Both the position numbers and the translations under genes were made by a program. Below the pieces are notes generated by a model that worked only from the letters and a program-made list of their open reading frames with translations, ran no database searches and was not told the DNA's origin. Shown piece after piece: positions 52,984-62,685 of a stretch of DNA of 64,000 nucleotides; position 1 is the first letter of the stretch, and each line of letters opens with the position of its first letter. Source of the DNA: an uncultured Bacilli bacterium (GTDB lineage Bacteria > Bacillota_I > Bacilli_A > RF39 > UBA660); the NCBI GenBank assembly GCA_934098385.1, contig CAKOOJ010000003.1, positions 62,001 to 126,000 on the forward strand. The letters run 5' to 3'.

Positions 52984-54516
52984 ATGAACTATACAAGAGC
53001 TTTAAAGGGTATTGTTATTGATGCTGGACATGGCGGTGAAGATCAAGGTGCTTCAGGAAATGGTATAATTGAGAAAAATCTAACTTTAGAAATTAGTAAA
53101 TATATGTATGACAGATTTAAGGAATTAGGTATTCCGGTTGCTTTAACGCGTGATAGTGATTCAACTTTAACTAGTGATGATAGACCTGGTGTTGCTTTAT
53201 CAAAGTTTGGAAATGATAAGGATGTGCTAATTATTTCTAATCATATAAATGCAGGTGGTGCTGAAGGTGCTGAAGTAATTTACGCTCTTAGAAATAATGA
53301 CAAACTTGCTAGTAAAATATTAAATGCACTATCTGAAAAAGGACAATTAGTAAGAAAATATTATCAACGTAGATTACCAAGTGATACATCAAAGGACTAT
53401 TACTATATGTTAAGAAATACTCCAAATGCAGAAACTGTAATAGTTGAGTATGGATTTTTAGATAATGCAAAAGATGCTGAAAAATTAAAAAACAATTATA
53501 AAGATTATGCTGAAGCCGTTATAGAAGCCGTGTTAGATTATAAAAATATTCCATATGAACAAACTGGATATTATATAGTTAAAAAAGGAGATTCATTGTG
53601 GAGTATAGCAAACAAATATGGTACTAATGTAAACGAATTGAAAAAGTTAAATAATCTAACTTCTAATTCATTATCAATTGGACAAAAGCTTAAATTACCA
53701 ACATATGATTACACAACAGAAATACCAGCACCAACACCATCTCCATCAAATACATATACGGTAAAAAAAGGTGATTCATTGTATTCTATAGCAAAAAAAT
53801 ATGATACAACAGTAGATAAATTAAAAACTACAAATAATTTAACTTCTAACAATTTATCAATTGGCCAAATTTTAAAAATACCAGGGACAAGTACAGAGTT
53901 ACCAAATACTCATACTATTTCAAAAGGAGAAACTTTATATGGTATTGCATCAAAATATGGTGTATCAGTAGATGATATAAAGAAATTAAACAACTTAACT
54001 ACAAATACACTTAGTATTGGGCAAGTACTTCTATTACCAGGTACAACTGAAGAAAATATGGTAAATACTTACACAGTAAAAAAAGGTGATACACTTTATG
54101 GTATTGCTTCTAAATACAATTTAACAGCTGATGAATTAAAAAAATTGAATAATTTAACATCAAACACATTATCAATAGGACAAACTTTAAAAATTAGAAA
54201 AAGTGAATCAGATTTTATTACTGAAGATTATGATTTTTACACTGTAAAAGAAGGAGACACATTATTTAGCATCGCAAATAAATATAATACAACACCAGAT
54301 AAAATAAAATCATTAAATAACTTAACTTCAGATACATTATCAATAGGTCAATTAATAAAAATACCATCATCCTCAACAAATACATATATAGTAAAAAAAG
54401 GAGACACATTATGGAGTATAGCAAAAGACAATAACACAACAGTAGACAAAATAAAAGAATTAAACAATTTAATAAACAATTCATTAACAATAGGTCAACA
54501 GCTATTACTTAATTAG
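52984..54516 (+). CDS. N-acetylmuramoyl-L-alanine amidase with six LysM repeats
   Basis: An Amidase_3 domain (residues 5-185) has zinc ligands in VIDAGHGGEDQGAS, IEKNLTLEISKY, ISNHINAGG and the catalytic VIVEYGFLDN. Six LysM domains follow (each about 45 residues, of the form YTVKKGDTLYGIASKYN, then LSIGQ), binding peptidoglycan GlcNAc. There is no signal peptide, as in phage endolysins and some spore-cortex or mother-cell enzymes. The start MNYTRALKGIV at 52984 follows AGGTGAT. Confidence 0.93.
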   Translation: MNYTRALKGIVIDAGHGGEDQGASGNGIIEKNLTLEISKYMYDRFKELGIPVALTRDSDSTLTSDDRPGVALSKFGNDKDVLIISNHINAGGAEGAEVIYALRNNDKLASKILNALSEKGQLVRKYYQRRLPSDTSKDYYYMLRNTPNAETVIVEYGFLDNAKDAEKLKNNYKDYAEAVIEAVLDYKNIPYEQTGYYIVKKGDSLWSIANKYGTNVNELKKLNNLTSNSLSIGQKLKLPTYDYTTEIPAPTPSPSNTYTVKKGDSLYSIAKKYDTTVDKLKTTNNLTSNNLSIGQILKIPGTSTELPNTHTISKGETLYGIASKYGVSVDDIKKLNNLTTNTLSIGQVLLLPGTTEENMVNTYTVKKGDTLYGIASKYNLTADELKKLNNLTSNTLSIGQTLKIRKSESDFITEDYDFYTVKEGDTLFSIANKYNTTPDKIKSLNNLTSDTLSIGQLIKIPSSSTNTYIVKKGDTLWSIAKDNNTTVDKIKELNNLINNSLTIGQQLLLN

Positions 54517-55206
54517 AAATTATATAAATTATGAAATATATTTTATATAATTTTTTATTTATTTAAAATATAATTTATGTTATTATTTTTAAAATAATTA
54601 TCTAATTTCCTTTTTAATCCTTCCTCAAGTTTATCATTTGTATAGATTGTAGATTTTTTTATCAGATAATTTTTAATCATATTTTTTCATAATTTGACAA
54701 CCTCTGATTCTTGTATTAAATTTAGATAGATGAGTTATCTTGTATAGGTAATTGGAACCTATCCCTGATAACTATTTTTTATATCTAAATTTAAAGTAGA
54801 TTGAATCTTTTTTATCTTATTTTTCATAAAATAATGGTAGCCTATTACTTTTTTACTATAAACAATAAATTTTTTAATTTTTAAAAAATTTATACCAGTA
54901 TTCTTTAAAATTTATTATATAATAAAACTAAAATAAAAAATCGTTCAAATGTATTCTCTTTCCATTTTTTGATGAGATTTAGTTCTTTTAGATTTTTAGG
55001 TATTATCTTTTCTTTGAAGTCTTTAAGCTAGACAAAAAATAGTGTATGCAAAAAGCCGATATAAATGTCAACTTTATATTTATAAATAATATAGAATAAA
55101 TACTCTCATGGTATGGCACACAACTATGTTCTCGTGTGCTGTTGATATTCTCATTTCTGCCTGTTTTAAATTATTCTATGTTTTCACAATAAAAAGCACT
55201 TTATTT
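54517..55206. other. Noncoding region with nested hairpin and gene remnants
   Basis: About 690 bases without an intact recognisable gene. It contains a long nested inverted repeat (54717-54793) and a 41-codon minus-strand frame (54555-54680, MIKNYLIKKSTIYTNDK) without a ribosome site. A start-less minus-strand frame at 54906-55027 (KEKIIPKNLKELNLIKKWKE) looks like a decayed protein segment. A GCACAC/GTGTGC hairpin lies near 55119-55142. It resembles a scar of lost mobile or accessory genes beside the CRISPR array. Confidence 0.5.
54717..54793. repeat. Nested 77-base inverted repeat
   Basis: Three stems nest: TAAATTTAGATA/TATCTAAATTTA (12 bp, 54717-54728 with 54782-54793), GTTATC/GATAAC (54734-54739 with 54767-54772) and ATAGGT/ACCTAT (54744-54749 with 54757-54762), with small internal loops. 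It could be a structured RNA, a protein-binding site or a remnant of a mobile element. No T tract follows. Confidence 0.65.
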
Positions 55207-55215
55207 TTAAATGCT
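55191..55215 (-). terminator. Terminator after the 66-residue protein
   Basis: Minus strand: GCATTT and AAGTGC pair (one G-U) and are followed by five T, just after the stop at 55207. Confidence 0.55.
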
Positions 55216-55407
55216 ACTTTTATTTTTATGATATTCTCTCATATCCTTATAAAGTTGCTCTATTTCTTCTTCCGTAGGAATATAATCTTTCTCTGCAGTC
55301 CATACTTTATTAATTAGTTTTGTTAATGGACTTTTAGAATCAACTTCCACTTCATCACTCCAAAATTGTATTTCTAAAGAATTTCCATTTTTTAATTTAT
55401 TATCCAT
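55207..55407 (-). CDS. Small acidic protein next to the CRISPR array
   Basis: The 66-residue product (MDNKLKNGNSLEIQFWSDEV...) is acidic, with PTEEEIEQLYKDMREYHKN at its end, and has no membrane part. GGAG lies ten bases before the ATG at 55405-55407. It sits on the trailer side of the array and is followed by a weak terminator. Size and charge would suit an antitoxin or inhibitor, but nothing shows that. Unrecognised. Confidence 0.55.
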   Translation of the reverse strand: MDNKLKNGNSLEIQFWSDEVEVDSKSPLTKLINKVWTAEKDYIPTEEEIEQLYKDMREYHKNKSSI

Positions 55408-55445
55408 ATAATTTTTTCTCCAAACTAATATATATTTTACCATAT

Positions 55446-56667
55446 ATTTTAATACTATTAAAATGATATAGAACTAAAACCTAGAAGAAGAATAGAAAAT
55501 CATTTGCATAGTTTCAATACCATTTAAGATGACATAGAACTAAAACTTCCATATCTAATGAATCATCATTATATATGTTTCAATACCATTTAAGATGACA
55601 AACAACTAAAACAAACTTCTGCTGATTTATTCCAAACAACGAGTTTCAATACCATTTAAGATGACATAGAACTAAAACACTTATTCCAATTATCTTTTAG
55701 TTTTTGATGTTTCAATACCATTTAAGATGACATAGAACTAAAACTTGCGCTTTAGAATAGTAACCAATTTGTAAGTTTCAATACCATTTAAGATGACATA
55801 GAACTAAAACATTTTAGTAATCATATCATATAATTGTTCTGTTTCAATACCATTTAAGATGACATAGAACTAAAACAGACTAAACACTAGTAGTAAAAAT
55901 TTTTTTGTTTCAATACCATTTAAGATGACATAGAACTAAAACCATTTTCCAAATATATTTTATTAAATAAATGTTTCAATACCATTTAAGATGACATAGA
56001 ACTAAAACCTGTTAAGGTGGATGATTTAACTGATTATAGTTTCAATACCATTTAAGATGACATAGAACTAAAACTAATTACATAAGGTTTCATTAAATCT
56101 AACAGTTTCAATACCATTTAAGATGACATAGAACTAAAACATTAGTCCCTAGTAAGTGTTTTTTGTTTTGTTTCAATACCATTTAAGATGACATAGAACT
56201 AAAACTCTTCTTCTATCTTCTTTCTTAATTTATCTGTTTCAATACCATTTAAGATGACATAGAACTAAAACAGGAACGATAACAGGTTTGTCAAATATGA
56301 AGTTTCAATACCATTTAAGATGACATAGAACTAAAACTGATAATTAATTCGATTACCCTCTGTTAATGTTTCAATACCATTTAAGATGACATAGAACTAA
56401 AACATATCTCCTAAGCCTTCATCATCATTAATTGTTTCAATACCATTTAAGATGACATAGAACTAAAACTACTGCAAAATCTAAATGGACAACATTTATG
56501 TTTCAATACCATTTAAGATGACATAGAACTAAAACTTACATTTATACAAATAATTAATATTTGTAGTTTCAATACCATTTAAGATGACATAGAACTAAAA
56601 CAGAAAAAGTTATAATACTTAAAAATTTTGCGTTTCAATACCATTTAAGATGACATAGAACTAAAAC
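55446..56667 (-). CRISPR. Type II-A CRISPR array, 18 full repeats plus one degenerate, 18 spacers
   Basis: A 36-base repeat recurs every 66 bases from 55511 to 56667. In crRNA sense (minus strand) it starts GTTTTAGTTCTATGTC and ends GGTATTGAAAC. Spacers are 30 bases except one of 29 (56141-56169). The repeat at 55577-55612 differs in the ATAGA block (ACAAACAAC on the plus strand). The outermost repeat, about 55446-55480, is degenerate in its far half, so it marks the old end. The leader lies at the csn2 side. Transcription is toward lower coordinates. Confidence 0.99.
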
Positions 56668-56747
56668 CTCAAATAAATTTTAATTCTATTATACCTTAAT
56701 AGAGATTGGTATTTCTTAAATGATATATTTCTATTCATTTTTGATTA
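56668..56747 (-). promoter_or_regulatory. CRISPR leader with ATTTGAG anchor and promoter
   Basis: The minus strand between csn2 and the first repeat ends in ATTTGAG (56668-56674), the leader-anchoring motif known to guide spacer insertion in streptococcal type II-A systems. TATAAT (about 56688-56693) is a likely -10 box for the pre-crRNA, about 20 bases before the first repeat; the -35 is weak. Confidence 0.8.
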
Positions 56748-57425
56748 TTATATCATATAATCTTCTAAATTTTCATCAATTATTATTAATTTTTCATATT
56801 CTTTAATACAATTATATTTAATAGAATCTATTAAAATAAAATTAACTGAATTGTATGTTGCATACTTGTATAACTCTTTTAATTCTTCTTTAGAAAGATA
56901 TTGTTTTAAATTTATAAAACATAATATTTTATTAGAATTGAGTATTGTTTCTAAGTCAATTAATAATAATAAATTATCCAGCAATTCTTCTTTATTATTA
57001 ATTGAATATTTTAACAATTTTATTACATTTGTTATACCTTCTTCTACATTTACAGAAATTGGTAAATCTAGTTTTAATAATTCTTTATTTAGTAATTCAC
57101 ATATTTTTCTATAAGTTTTTAATATTTTTTCACTCTCATATTGTTCTAAATTAGATATGATATATTTAATTATATCATTATTGTATTTTTTTGAATTAAA
57201 ATTGAAATCAAAATAATTTGTAAAAAATCTTATTTTATTAGTAATTAATATTTCTTCATTATTTTTATCATATGCTTTTAAGTCGTCAATGTTAATATCA
57301 TTGCTAAGCATATAAAACAGTTTTGAAATTCTGTATAAATATTTTTTATTATGCACTTCTAATGAATAAATATTAGATACACTAAAATCTAATTCACTAT
57401 CTAAAAAACTAATTTTTATTTTCAT
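56748..57425 (-). CDS. csn2: Csn2, spacer-acquisition protein
   Basis: Csn2 is a toroidal DNA-end-binding protein found in type II-A systems and needed for new spacers. The 225-residue product has the family's N-terminal strand MKIKISFLDSELDFSVSNIY and the C-terminal KILCFINLKQYLSKEELKEL followed by VNFILIDS. Its length is that of the short Csn2 form. ATGA overlap with the cas2 stop shows coupling. Its presence fixes subtype II-A. Confidence 0.93.
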   Translation of the reverse strand: MKIKISFLDSELDFSVSNIYSLEVHNKKYLYRISKLFYMLSNDINIDDLKAYDKNNEEILITNKIRFFTNYFDFNFNSKKYNNDIIKYIISNLEQYESEKILKTYRKICELLNKELLKLDLPISVNVEEGITNVIKLLKYSINNKEELLDNLLLLIDLETILNSNKILCFINLKQYLSKEELKELYKYATYNSVNFILIDSIKYNCIKEYEKLIIIDENLEDYMI

Positions 57426-57727
57426 AATACAATTAATTTATCCTCACTACTTATTATTTTACTATTGTTATTTCCAATAATATATTCTATTTGTGAATAT
57501 TGTTTTTCTGTTATATTCATTACTTGAATTATACCTTTTTTAGGCGATTTTTTTCTTATTCTTTCTATTAAAGAACTTGATTGAGTAGAATTTAAAACTA
57601 TTTTAGAATATACCGATTCTTGCATCATAATGAATCCTTCATTAATTAAAAATTTTCTAAACATTAAATAATTTCTTTTATCCTTAGAATACACATTTGG
57701 TAAATCAAAAAATACTATTGTTCTCAT
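57422..57727 (-). CDS. cas2: Cas2 of the type II-A adaptation complex
   Basis: The 101-residue ferredoxin-like protein starts MRTIVFFDLPNVYSKDKRNY with the conserved Asp in the first strand, and has FIMMQESVYSKIVLN and KGIIQVMNITEKQYSQIEY. Cas2 forms the core of the Cas1-Cas2 integrase. I prefer the ATG at 57725-57727 because GAGGAAT (overlapping the cas1 stop) precedes it; two in-frame ATGs upstream would lengthen it by up to eight residues. Confidence 0.95.
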   Translation of the reverse strand: MRTIVFFDLPNVYSKDKRNYLMFRKFLINEGFIMMQESVYSKIVLNSTQSSSLIERIRKKSPKKGIIQVMNITEKQYSQIEYIIGNNNSKIISSEDKLIVL

Positions 57728-57731
57728 AATT

Positions 57732-58604
57732 CTATTCCTCATAAAATACAAACCCTTTATAATTATCTATACTGTTAACAGAATCTAATGTATTTTTTAC
57801 ATATAATTTTATAATATCTTTTAGAGTATAATTTTTTGATTGATATAAAAATACTTTATTTAATAAATTAATTAAATCTAATTTGTATTCTGTATTAAAT
57901 TTTTTATTTTTATTATAATAAACAAAATTATCTATGATAATTCTAAATGGTTCCATTAGATCACACGATAAATTAAATTCATTAAATTCATTTTTATGAT
58001 GTATACCAAGTTGAGTTAAATATCCATTATTTATAACTTCTTTATTTATTGTAGATAATAAAATTGCATAACCGTAGTTTAAAGCAGCATTTATTTCATC
58101 ATTAGAATTACGAATAAATGTGTTTCCAAATAACGCATTAAAATATACTTTTGCAGCATGACCTTCTCTATTGGTTTTATCACCTGTAGTGACTTCTTTA
58201 ATATAACTAAATATTAATTCATATTTTTTTGACTTTATTTTTTTTAGAAGCATAGATTGATTGATAATTTTATTTTTTACAATTTCTTTCCATAATCTAT
58301 CTTTTTCTACTTGCTTCCACTTCATCTGTATTTTAATTATTTTGCTGTTATTATGTCTACCGTAGAATGGAATTAACTCACCAAATGGATTATGCTTCTC
58401 ATCACAAAATATAATATTAATTTTATTAGCTGATAGTTCTTTTAATAAATATGCAGAAATAGATACTGATATTGAATCAACAATTATAGTATCTATTTCT
58501 GATAAGTGAATATATTTTTCATCTTCTTCTTGTTTTACAACTAAAAATCTATTTTTATAATTTATTCTTGAATTTTTTGTTATTACTACTGTTCTAAAAC
58601 TCAT
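57732..58604 (-). CDS. cas1: Cas1 integrase of the type II-A system
   Basis: The 290-residue protein has a beta N-terminus (MSFRTVVITKNSRINYKN) and a helical catalytic half with the metal ligands E147 (NREGHAAKVYF), H202/203 (LGIHHKNEFN) and E218 (DLMEPFR). It inserts spacers at the leader end with Cas2 and Csn2. The start overlaps the cas9 stop by 11 bases, so the four cas genes form one operon cas9-cas1-cas2-csn2. Confidence 0.97.
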   Translation of the reverse strand: MSFRTVVITKNSRINYKNRFLVVKQEEDEKYIHLSEIDTIIVDSISVSISAYLLKELSANKINIIFCDEKHNPFGELIPFYGRHNNSKIIKIQMKWKQVEKDRLWKEIVKNKIINQSMLLKKIKSKKYELIFSYIKEVTTGDKTNREGHAAKVYFNALFGNTFIRNSNDEINAALNYGYAILLSTINKEVINNGYLTQLGIHHKNEFNEFNLSCDLMEPFRIIIDNFVYYNKNKKFNTEYKLDLINLLNKVFLYQSKNYTLKDIIKLYVKNTLDSVNSIDNYKGFVFYEE

Positions 58605-61600
58605 ATTGTTTCTCTCTTATTCCTGTTGTTGATTTGGAAATTATTACTGCATGTTCTATCATTCTACAATTTTTCTTACCAAATGCTGATGAATATTTTT
58701 CATTTAAAAATTTAAAATTAGCATTATCACTTTTACAATTTAATAAATTTAATATTTGTTTGATTATATTTTCTTTTTCTTCAATTGATAAACTAGCATA
58801 TGCTTCATATTTTACAATATTTTTTAAATCATTTACTAGATTTTTAAATAATACATATTCTTTTTCTATTTTGTTTACAAGGTAAGTTATTATATTTTCT
58901 AATTTTAACTCATAATCTTCAACATCTTTTATATATTTTTTATCCAATAATTTTTTTAAAGCATATTTATTTTCTATCATAAAACTTTTATCAATTTTTA
59001 ATTCCAATGCATTACATACTTCAACTCTATCTGATGCTCCTACCAAGTAACATATTTGATTATTCCAATTTAATAATGTAAAAAATGGTATTTTTTTGGA
59101 GTTAATAATTATATCATCTTTATTTTTTAGTTTAAATAAATTTTTATAATAATCTTTTACTATACTTTCATTTTTATTTACTAAATATATTGGGAAGCCA
59201 ACTAATCTTTCTATTATTTTTTCATTTTTAATGATTTTTGCATGAACTGCATATGATGGATTAATATTTGTATATGAACCATAGATATTTGTTGGCATAT
59301 TATTTTTTAGAGGAACTCCTTTTTTTCCTTTTTTATTTTTTGTTTCATCAAATAATTTGCCAGTTCTATATTCTACTTTTTTACTGATAATTATATCATT
59401 TCTATATAATGTATTTTCAACTTTTTTATTAAAATCACATATATCAAATAATATTTCCCCAGTTTCTTTATTAATCATACTTTCTGATAATTTGTATACA
59501 ATATTACTTAAATTCTCATCCAAACTATTAATTACAAAGCCATATTTTAATTTGCTTTTTTTGCCTTCGTCTAATTCGATTATATTTCTATTTAGTTCTT
59601 TTACTATTTCAAAATTTATATTTTTTCTTAAATATTTTTCTTTATATTCTCCTAGTACTGCTGCTAAATAAGCATCGTGAGCATGATGATAGTCATTTAT
59701 TTCTCTAAATTTAAATAAATCGTATTTTTCTCTATACATGTGAGATAATTCTGCTTTTAAATATATAACTTTTGTATTCTTATGATAGCTATTCAAAATA
59801 TTTGCAACGTGTTTTGTTATTTGTCTTGTTTCTACCAATTGTCTATTTATGAAACCTTGTATATCTTCTTCATTGTATTCATTTCTTACTAAATTATGAA
59901 ATTTTTTAGCAGATATTAACTTATTCTTTTTTAATTTTTTCCACCATTCTATCTGTTTATTATTTCTAAATTGTTTTGGCAAGATAAAGTTTGCCTTTTT
60001 ATCTTGATTACATTCTCTTAAAACTAGTGCTTTATTATCTATGGAATCATCTTTAATTAATGATCTTGGTATTATGTGATCTATTTCGTATAAAGATTGA
60101 TTTTCTATATCTTCTAAATTAAGTGGAATTCCAGAATATAAACATTTTCCTTCTTGTATAAAGTATAAAAATAAGCGTTGACTAGTTATTTCATGTCCAT
60201 CTAGTTCATGTTTTAATCGATTATAATCTTCGATTTGATTTTTACATTCTTCATATAATTTTTTTAGATAATCTTTTCTAGTATCTTTTCTTTCTTTTTT
60301 ATCTTCGTTTCTAGCCATTTCTATCATAATATTCTTGGGTTCGTAGCCAATATAATCAACTATTTCTTCAACTATTTTTAAAGATTGATAAATGCCTCTT
60401 TTTGTTGCTGGAGAAGTCGATAATTCTTTTACAACGTTATAGTCTAATTTGTTTTTTTCCTGGTAGTTATTTAATTCTTTAATCATGTTTTGAAACTTAT
60501 ATTCATCATCATTAATAATTTGCATAAAGTTTTTATCTGTCTCAAACATTAAATCACTAATAGATTTCGTAGTTTCAGTTTGTTTGTCTTTATAATATTT
60601 TGTTGTTAGTAATTTTTTTGATAGTCTTCCCCATCCGGAATATTTTCTTGTTAAAATTTTCTTTATTTGATTTTCACTTAAATCTATATATTTGTTTCTA
60701 ACTTTTTTTTCTAATATTTCTTTATCTTCAAATATTGTTATCCATTCTATTATTTCTTCTGCATTATCCTCATTATAATTGGTATTTATAAATATGCCGT
60801 TTTCTCCAAAAAAATCTATATATGACTGCATATTATTTGCAAATTTATTATCAGAAGAATAACCTATAATTTTTAAATCATCATACATTTCATATAAGCC
60901 TGATGAAATTAAATATTTTTTAAATTTTGTTTCTGTTAATGTACCATTAGTATTCATAAAGAATTCATCAATTATTTTATGTTGAATATTATTTAATATT
61001 TTCTCTCCGTTTATTTTAATTTGTTTTAATTCATTCATTACTTTAAATTTTGAATATAGTATAGAATTATTTGTTAAAGCATTTTCATCAATTAAATATG
61101 TACAATGTGATATCATTCTTTTAATAAATTTTTCTGCAGTTTTTTCTTTGTTAATAACTTCATCAAAATTATATGGTGTTATTTTTACATTATTAACTTT
61201 TCTTTCCATCCAAGCATTACTACTTTTCTTTTCATTTACTAAAGGACCTACATAATACGGAATTTTAAATTCTAATAATTTAACAATCTTATATGTTCCA
61301 TCATCTAATTTATTTAATAAAAATGGATAAAATTTTCCTTGATTTTCTAATATTTTTATTAATTCATATTTATTTAATTGATATGGATATTTTCCATTAT
61401 CTGTAGTTGTTATTCTAGGTAAAAAAGTACCATTCTCTAATCTGTTGATAACTTCTAATTGATATTTATTTATCAACTTATCTTCTAATTTAATTGTCTT
61501 ATTATCGAATAATTTTTCTAATAATTTCTGTAGTTCTTTTTTAAATTCTTCATAATCTATTTTATTCGATGTATATTTTTCATATAAGCACATGTCTTTT

Positions 61601-62649
61601 TTTGTTCTAAATAGTTTGTCATATAATTTTCTATCATTATTAAATAATTCTTTTAAAAATCTTAAATCTTTTTTATGTATTTCATAATAATCACACATTA
61701 ATTCTGAAATATTTACATTTTCTTTACCTTTAAATAATTTTTTTATAAATATACAATCAAATAATTCTTTTAGTGTGTCCAAAATTTCAATGTTATCACC
61801 TAATATTTCTACACATTTGTCATATTTATCTTCATATTCAGTACCACTAAAACCAATTTCTAGTTTTTCGGTATTATCTATTGACAACAATTTTGTTATA
61901 TTAGCTTTATTACCTACCATTAATTTTCCAAATTCAGTTGCAAAATTTTTGTTAATAATATCTTCTAAGCTTTCTTTTAACAAAACTTTAACATCATTTT
62001 TAGATGGGTTTAATAATATCTTTTCAATGCTAAATAAATTAATTATGTCATTGTAATTTTCAGGTACGTTTAAATTAGGAAAATTGTTAACTATATATTC
62101 AAATAAATCTGTTAATTTGTCCATAATATTCAAATTTTCTATATTAAAATTAGAATTTTGATACAAAAAGTTTCCCCTGTATTTAATAATGTGATGTATA
62201 GCTAAATATACTAATCTTATATCTTCTTTACTTTTATCATTTATAAGTTTATTTCTTAAATGATAAATTGTTTTATAATTGTTTTGATAGGCTTTAATTT
62301 CTTTTAGTTCTAAATTTTCTAATAATAATGTTTTATTAATTTTGTCATTTTTATGATATTTTGATTCTTGTAATTTTACAAAGAAATTTTTATCAATTTT
62401 TTCTATTTCATATTTGAATTCTTCTTGTAATAATTTTAATCTCTGTTTTCTTCTATCATATCTTCTTCTAGTACTTCTTTTAAGTCTTCTGTCAGCAGCA
62501 GTTTTTGCTTCTTCAAATAATCTTACGCCCCATAAAGCTTTATTTCCTTTTCTCATTATTTTTTGATTATCTGTTTCAACTACAGACCATCCAACAGATG
62601 TTGTACCAATATCTAATCCAATGTTGTATTCCTTTTTTTCATTTTTCAT
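58594..62649 (-). CDS. cas9: Cas9 RNA-guided DNA endonuclease
   Basis: This 1351-residue Cas9 has RuvC-I NIGLDIGTTSVGWSVVE (D13), an arginine-rich bridge helix ADRRLKRSTRRRYDRRKQRL near residues 52-71, and RuvC-II NIMIEMARNE (E777). The HNH domain is LYEIDHIIPRSLIKDDSIDN (D857, H858, with N881 matching SpCas9 N863), and RuvC-III is NDYHHAHDAYLAAVLG (H989, D992). All nuclease residues are present, so it should cut both strands. Size and csn2 place it in II-A. The PAM domain is diverged. AGGAGG precedes the ATG and overlaps the tracrRNA promoter. Confidence 0.98.
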   Translation of the reverse strand: MKNEKKEYNIGLDIGTTSVGWSVVETDNQKIMRKGNKALWGVRLFEEAKTAADRRLKRSTRRRYDRRKQRLKLLQEEFKYEIEKIDKNFFVKLQESKYHKNDKINKTLLLENLELKEIKAYQNNYKTIYHLRNKLINDKSKEDIRLVYLAIHHIIKYRGNFLYQNSNFNIENLNIMDKLTDLFEYIVNNFPNLNVPENYNDIINLFSIEKILLNPSKNDVKVLLKESLEDIINKNFATEFGKLMVGNKANITKLLSIDNTEKLEIGFSGTEYEDKYDKCVEILGDNIEILDTLKELFDCIFIKKLFKGKENVNISELMCDYYEIHKKDLRFLKELFNNDRKLYDKLFRTKKDMCLYEKYTSNKIDYEEFKKELQKLLEKLFDNKTIKLEDKLINKYQLEVINRLENGTFLPRITTTDNGKYPYQLNKYELIKILENQGKFYPFLLNKLDDGTYKIVKLLEFKIPYYVGPLVNEKKSSNAWMERKVNNVKITPYNFDEVINKEKTAEKFIKRMISHCTYLIDENALTNNSILYSKFKVMNELKQIKINGEKILNNIQHKIIDEFFMNTNGTLTETKFKKYLISSGLYEMYDDLKIIGYSSDNKFANNMQSYIDFFGENGIFINTNYNEDNAEEIIEWITIFEDKEILEKKVRNKYIDLSENQIKKILTRKYSGWGRLSKKLLTTKYYKDKQTETTKSISDLMFETDKNFMQIINDDEYKFQNMIKELNNYQEKNKLDYNVVKELSTSPATKRGIYQSLKIVEEIVDYIGYEPKNIMIEMARNEDKKERKDTRKDYLKKLYEECKNQIEDYNRLKHELDGHEITSQRLFLYFIQEGKCLYSGIPLNLEDIENQSLYEIDHIIPRSLIKDDSIDNKALVLRECNQDKKANFILPKQFRNNKQIEWWKKLKKNKLISAKKFHNLVRNEYNEEDIQGFINRQLVETRQITKHVANILNSYHKNTKVIYLKAELSHMYREKYDLFKFREINDYHHAHDAYLAAVLGEYKEKYLRKNINFEIVKELNRNIIELDEGKKSKLKYGFVINSLDENLSNIVYKLSESMINKETGEILFDICDFNKKVENTLYRNDIIISKKVEYRTGKLFDETKNKKGKKGVPLKNNMPTNIYGSYTNINPSYAVHAKIIKNEKIIERLVGFPIYLVNKNESIVKDYYKNLFKLKNKDDIIINSKKIPFFTLLNWNNQICYLVGASDRVEVCNALELKIDKSFMIENKYALKKLLDKKYIKDVEDYELKLENIITYLVNKIEKEYVLFKNLVNDLKNIVKYEAYASLSIEEKENIIKQILNLLNCKSDNANFKFLNEKYSSAFGKKNCRMIEHAVIISKSTTGIREKQYEF

Positions 62650-62683
62650 TTGACATACCTCCTAATAATGTGATACTATTATA
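62650..62683. promoter_or_regulatory. Overlapping face-to-face promoters of tracrRNA and cas9
   Basis: Plus strand (tracrRNA): TTGACA (62650-62655), 18 bases, extended -10 TGATACTAT (TACTAT at 62674-62679). Minus strand (cas9): TATAAT at 62678-62683 would start RNA near 62671, giving a leader of about 22 bases with AGGAGG. The two -10 boxes overlap by two bases and the tracrRNA -35 box touches the cas9 start codon. The cas9 -35 box is weak, so that half is inference. Confidence 0.65.
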
Positions 62684-62685
62684 TT

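Noticed and set aside
55207..55407. Calling the small acidic gene an anti-CRISPR
   Set aside because: Position alone is not evidence, and I recognise no known anti-CRISPR sequence in it.
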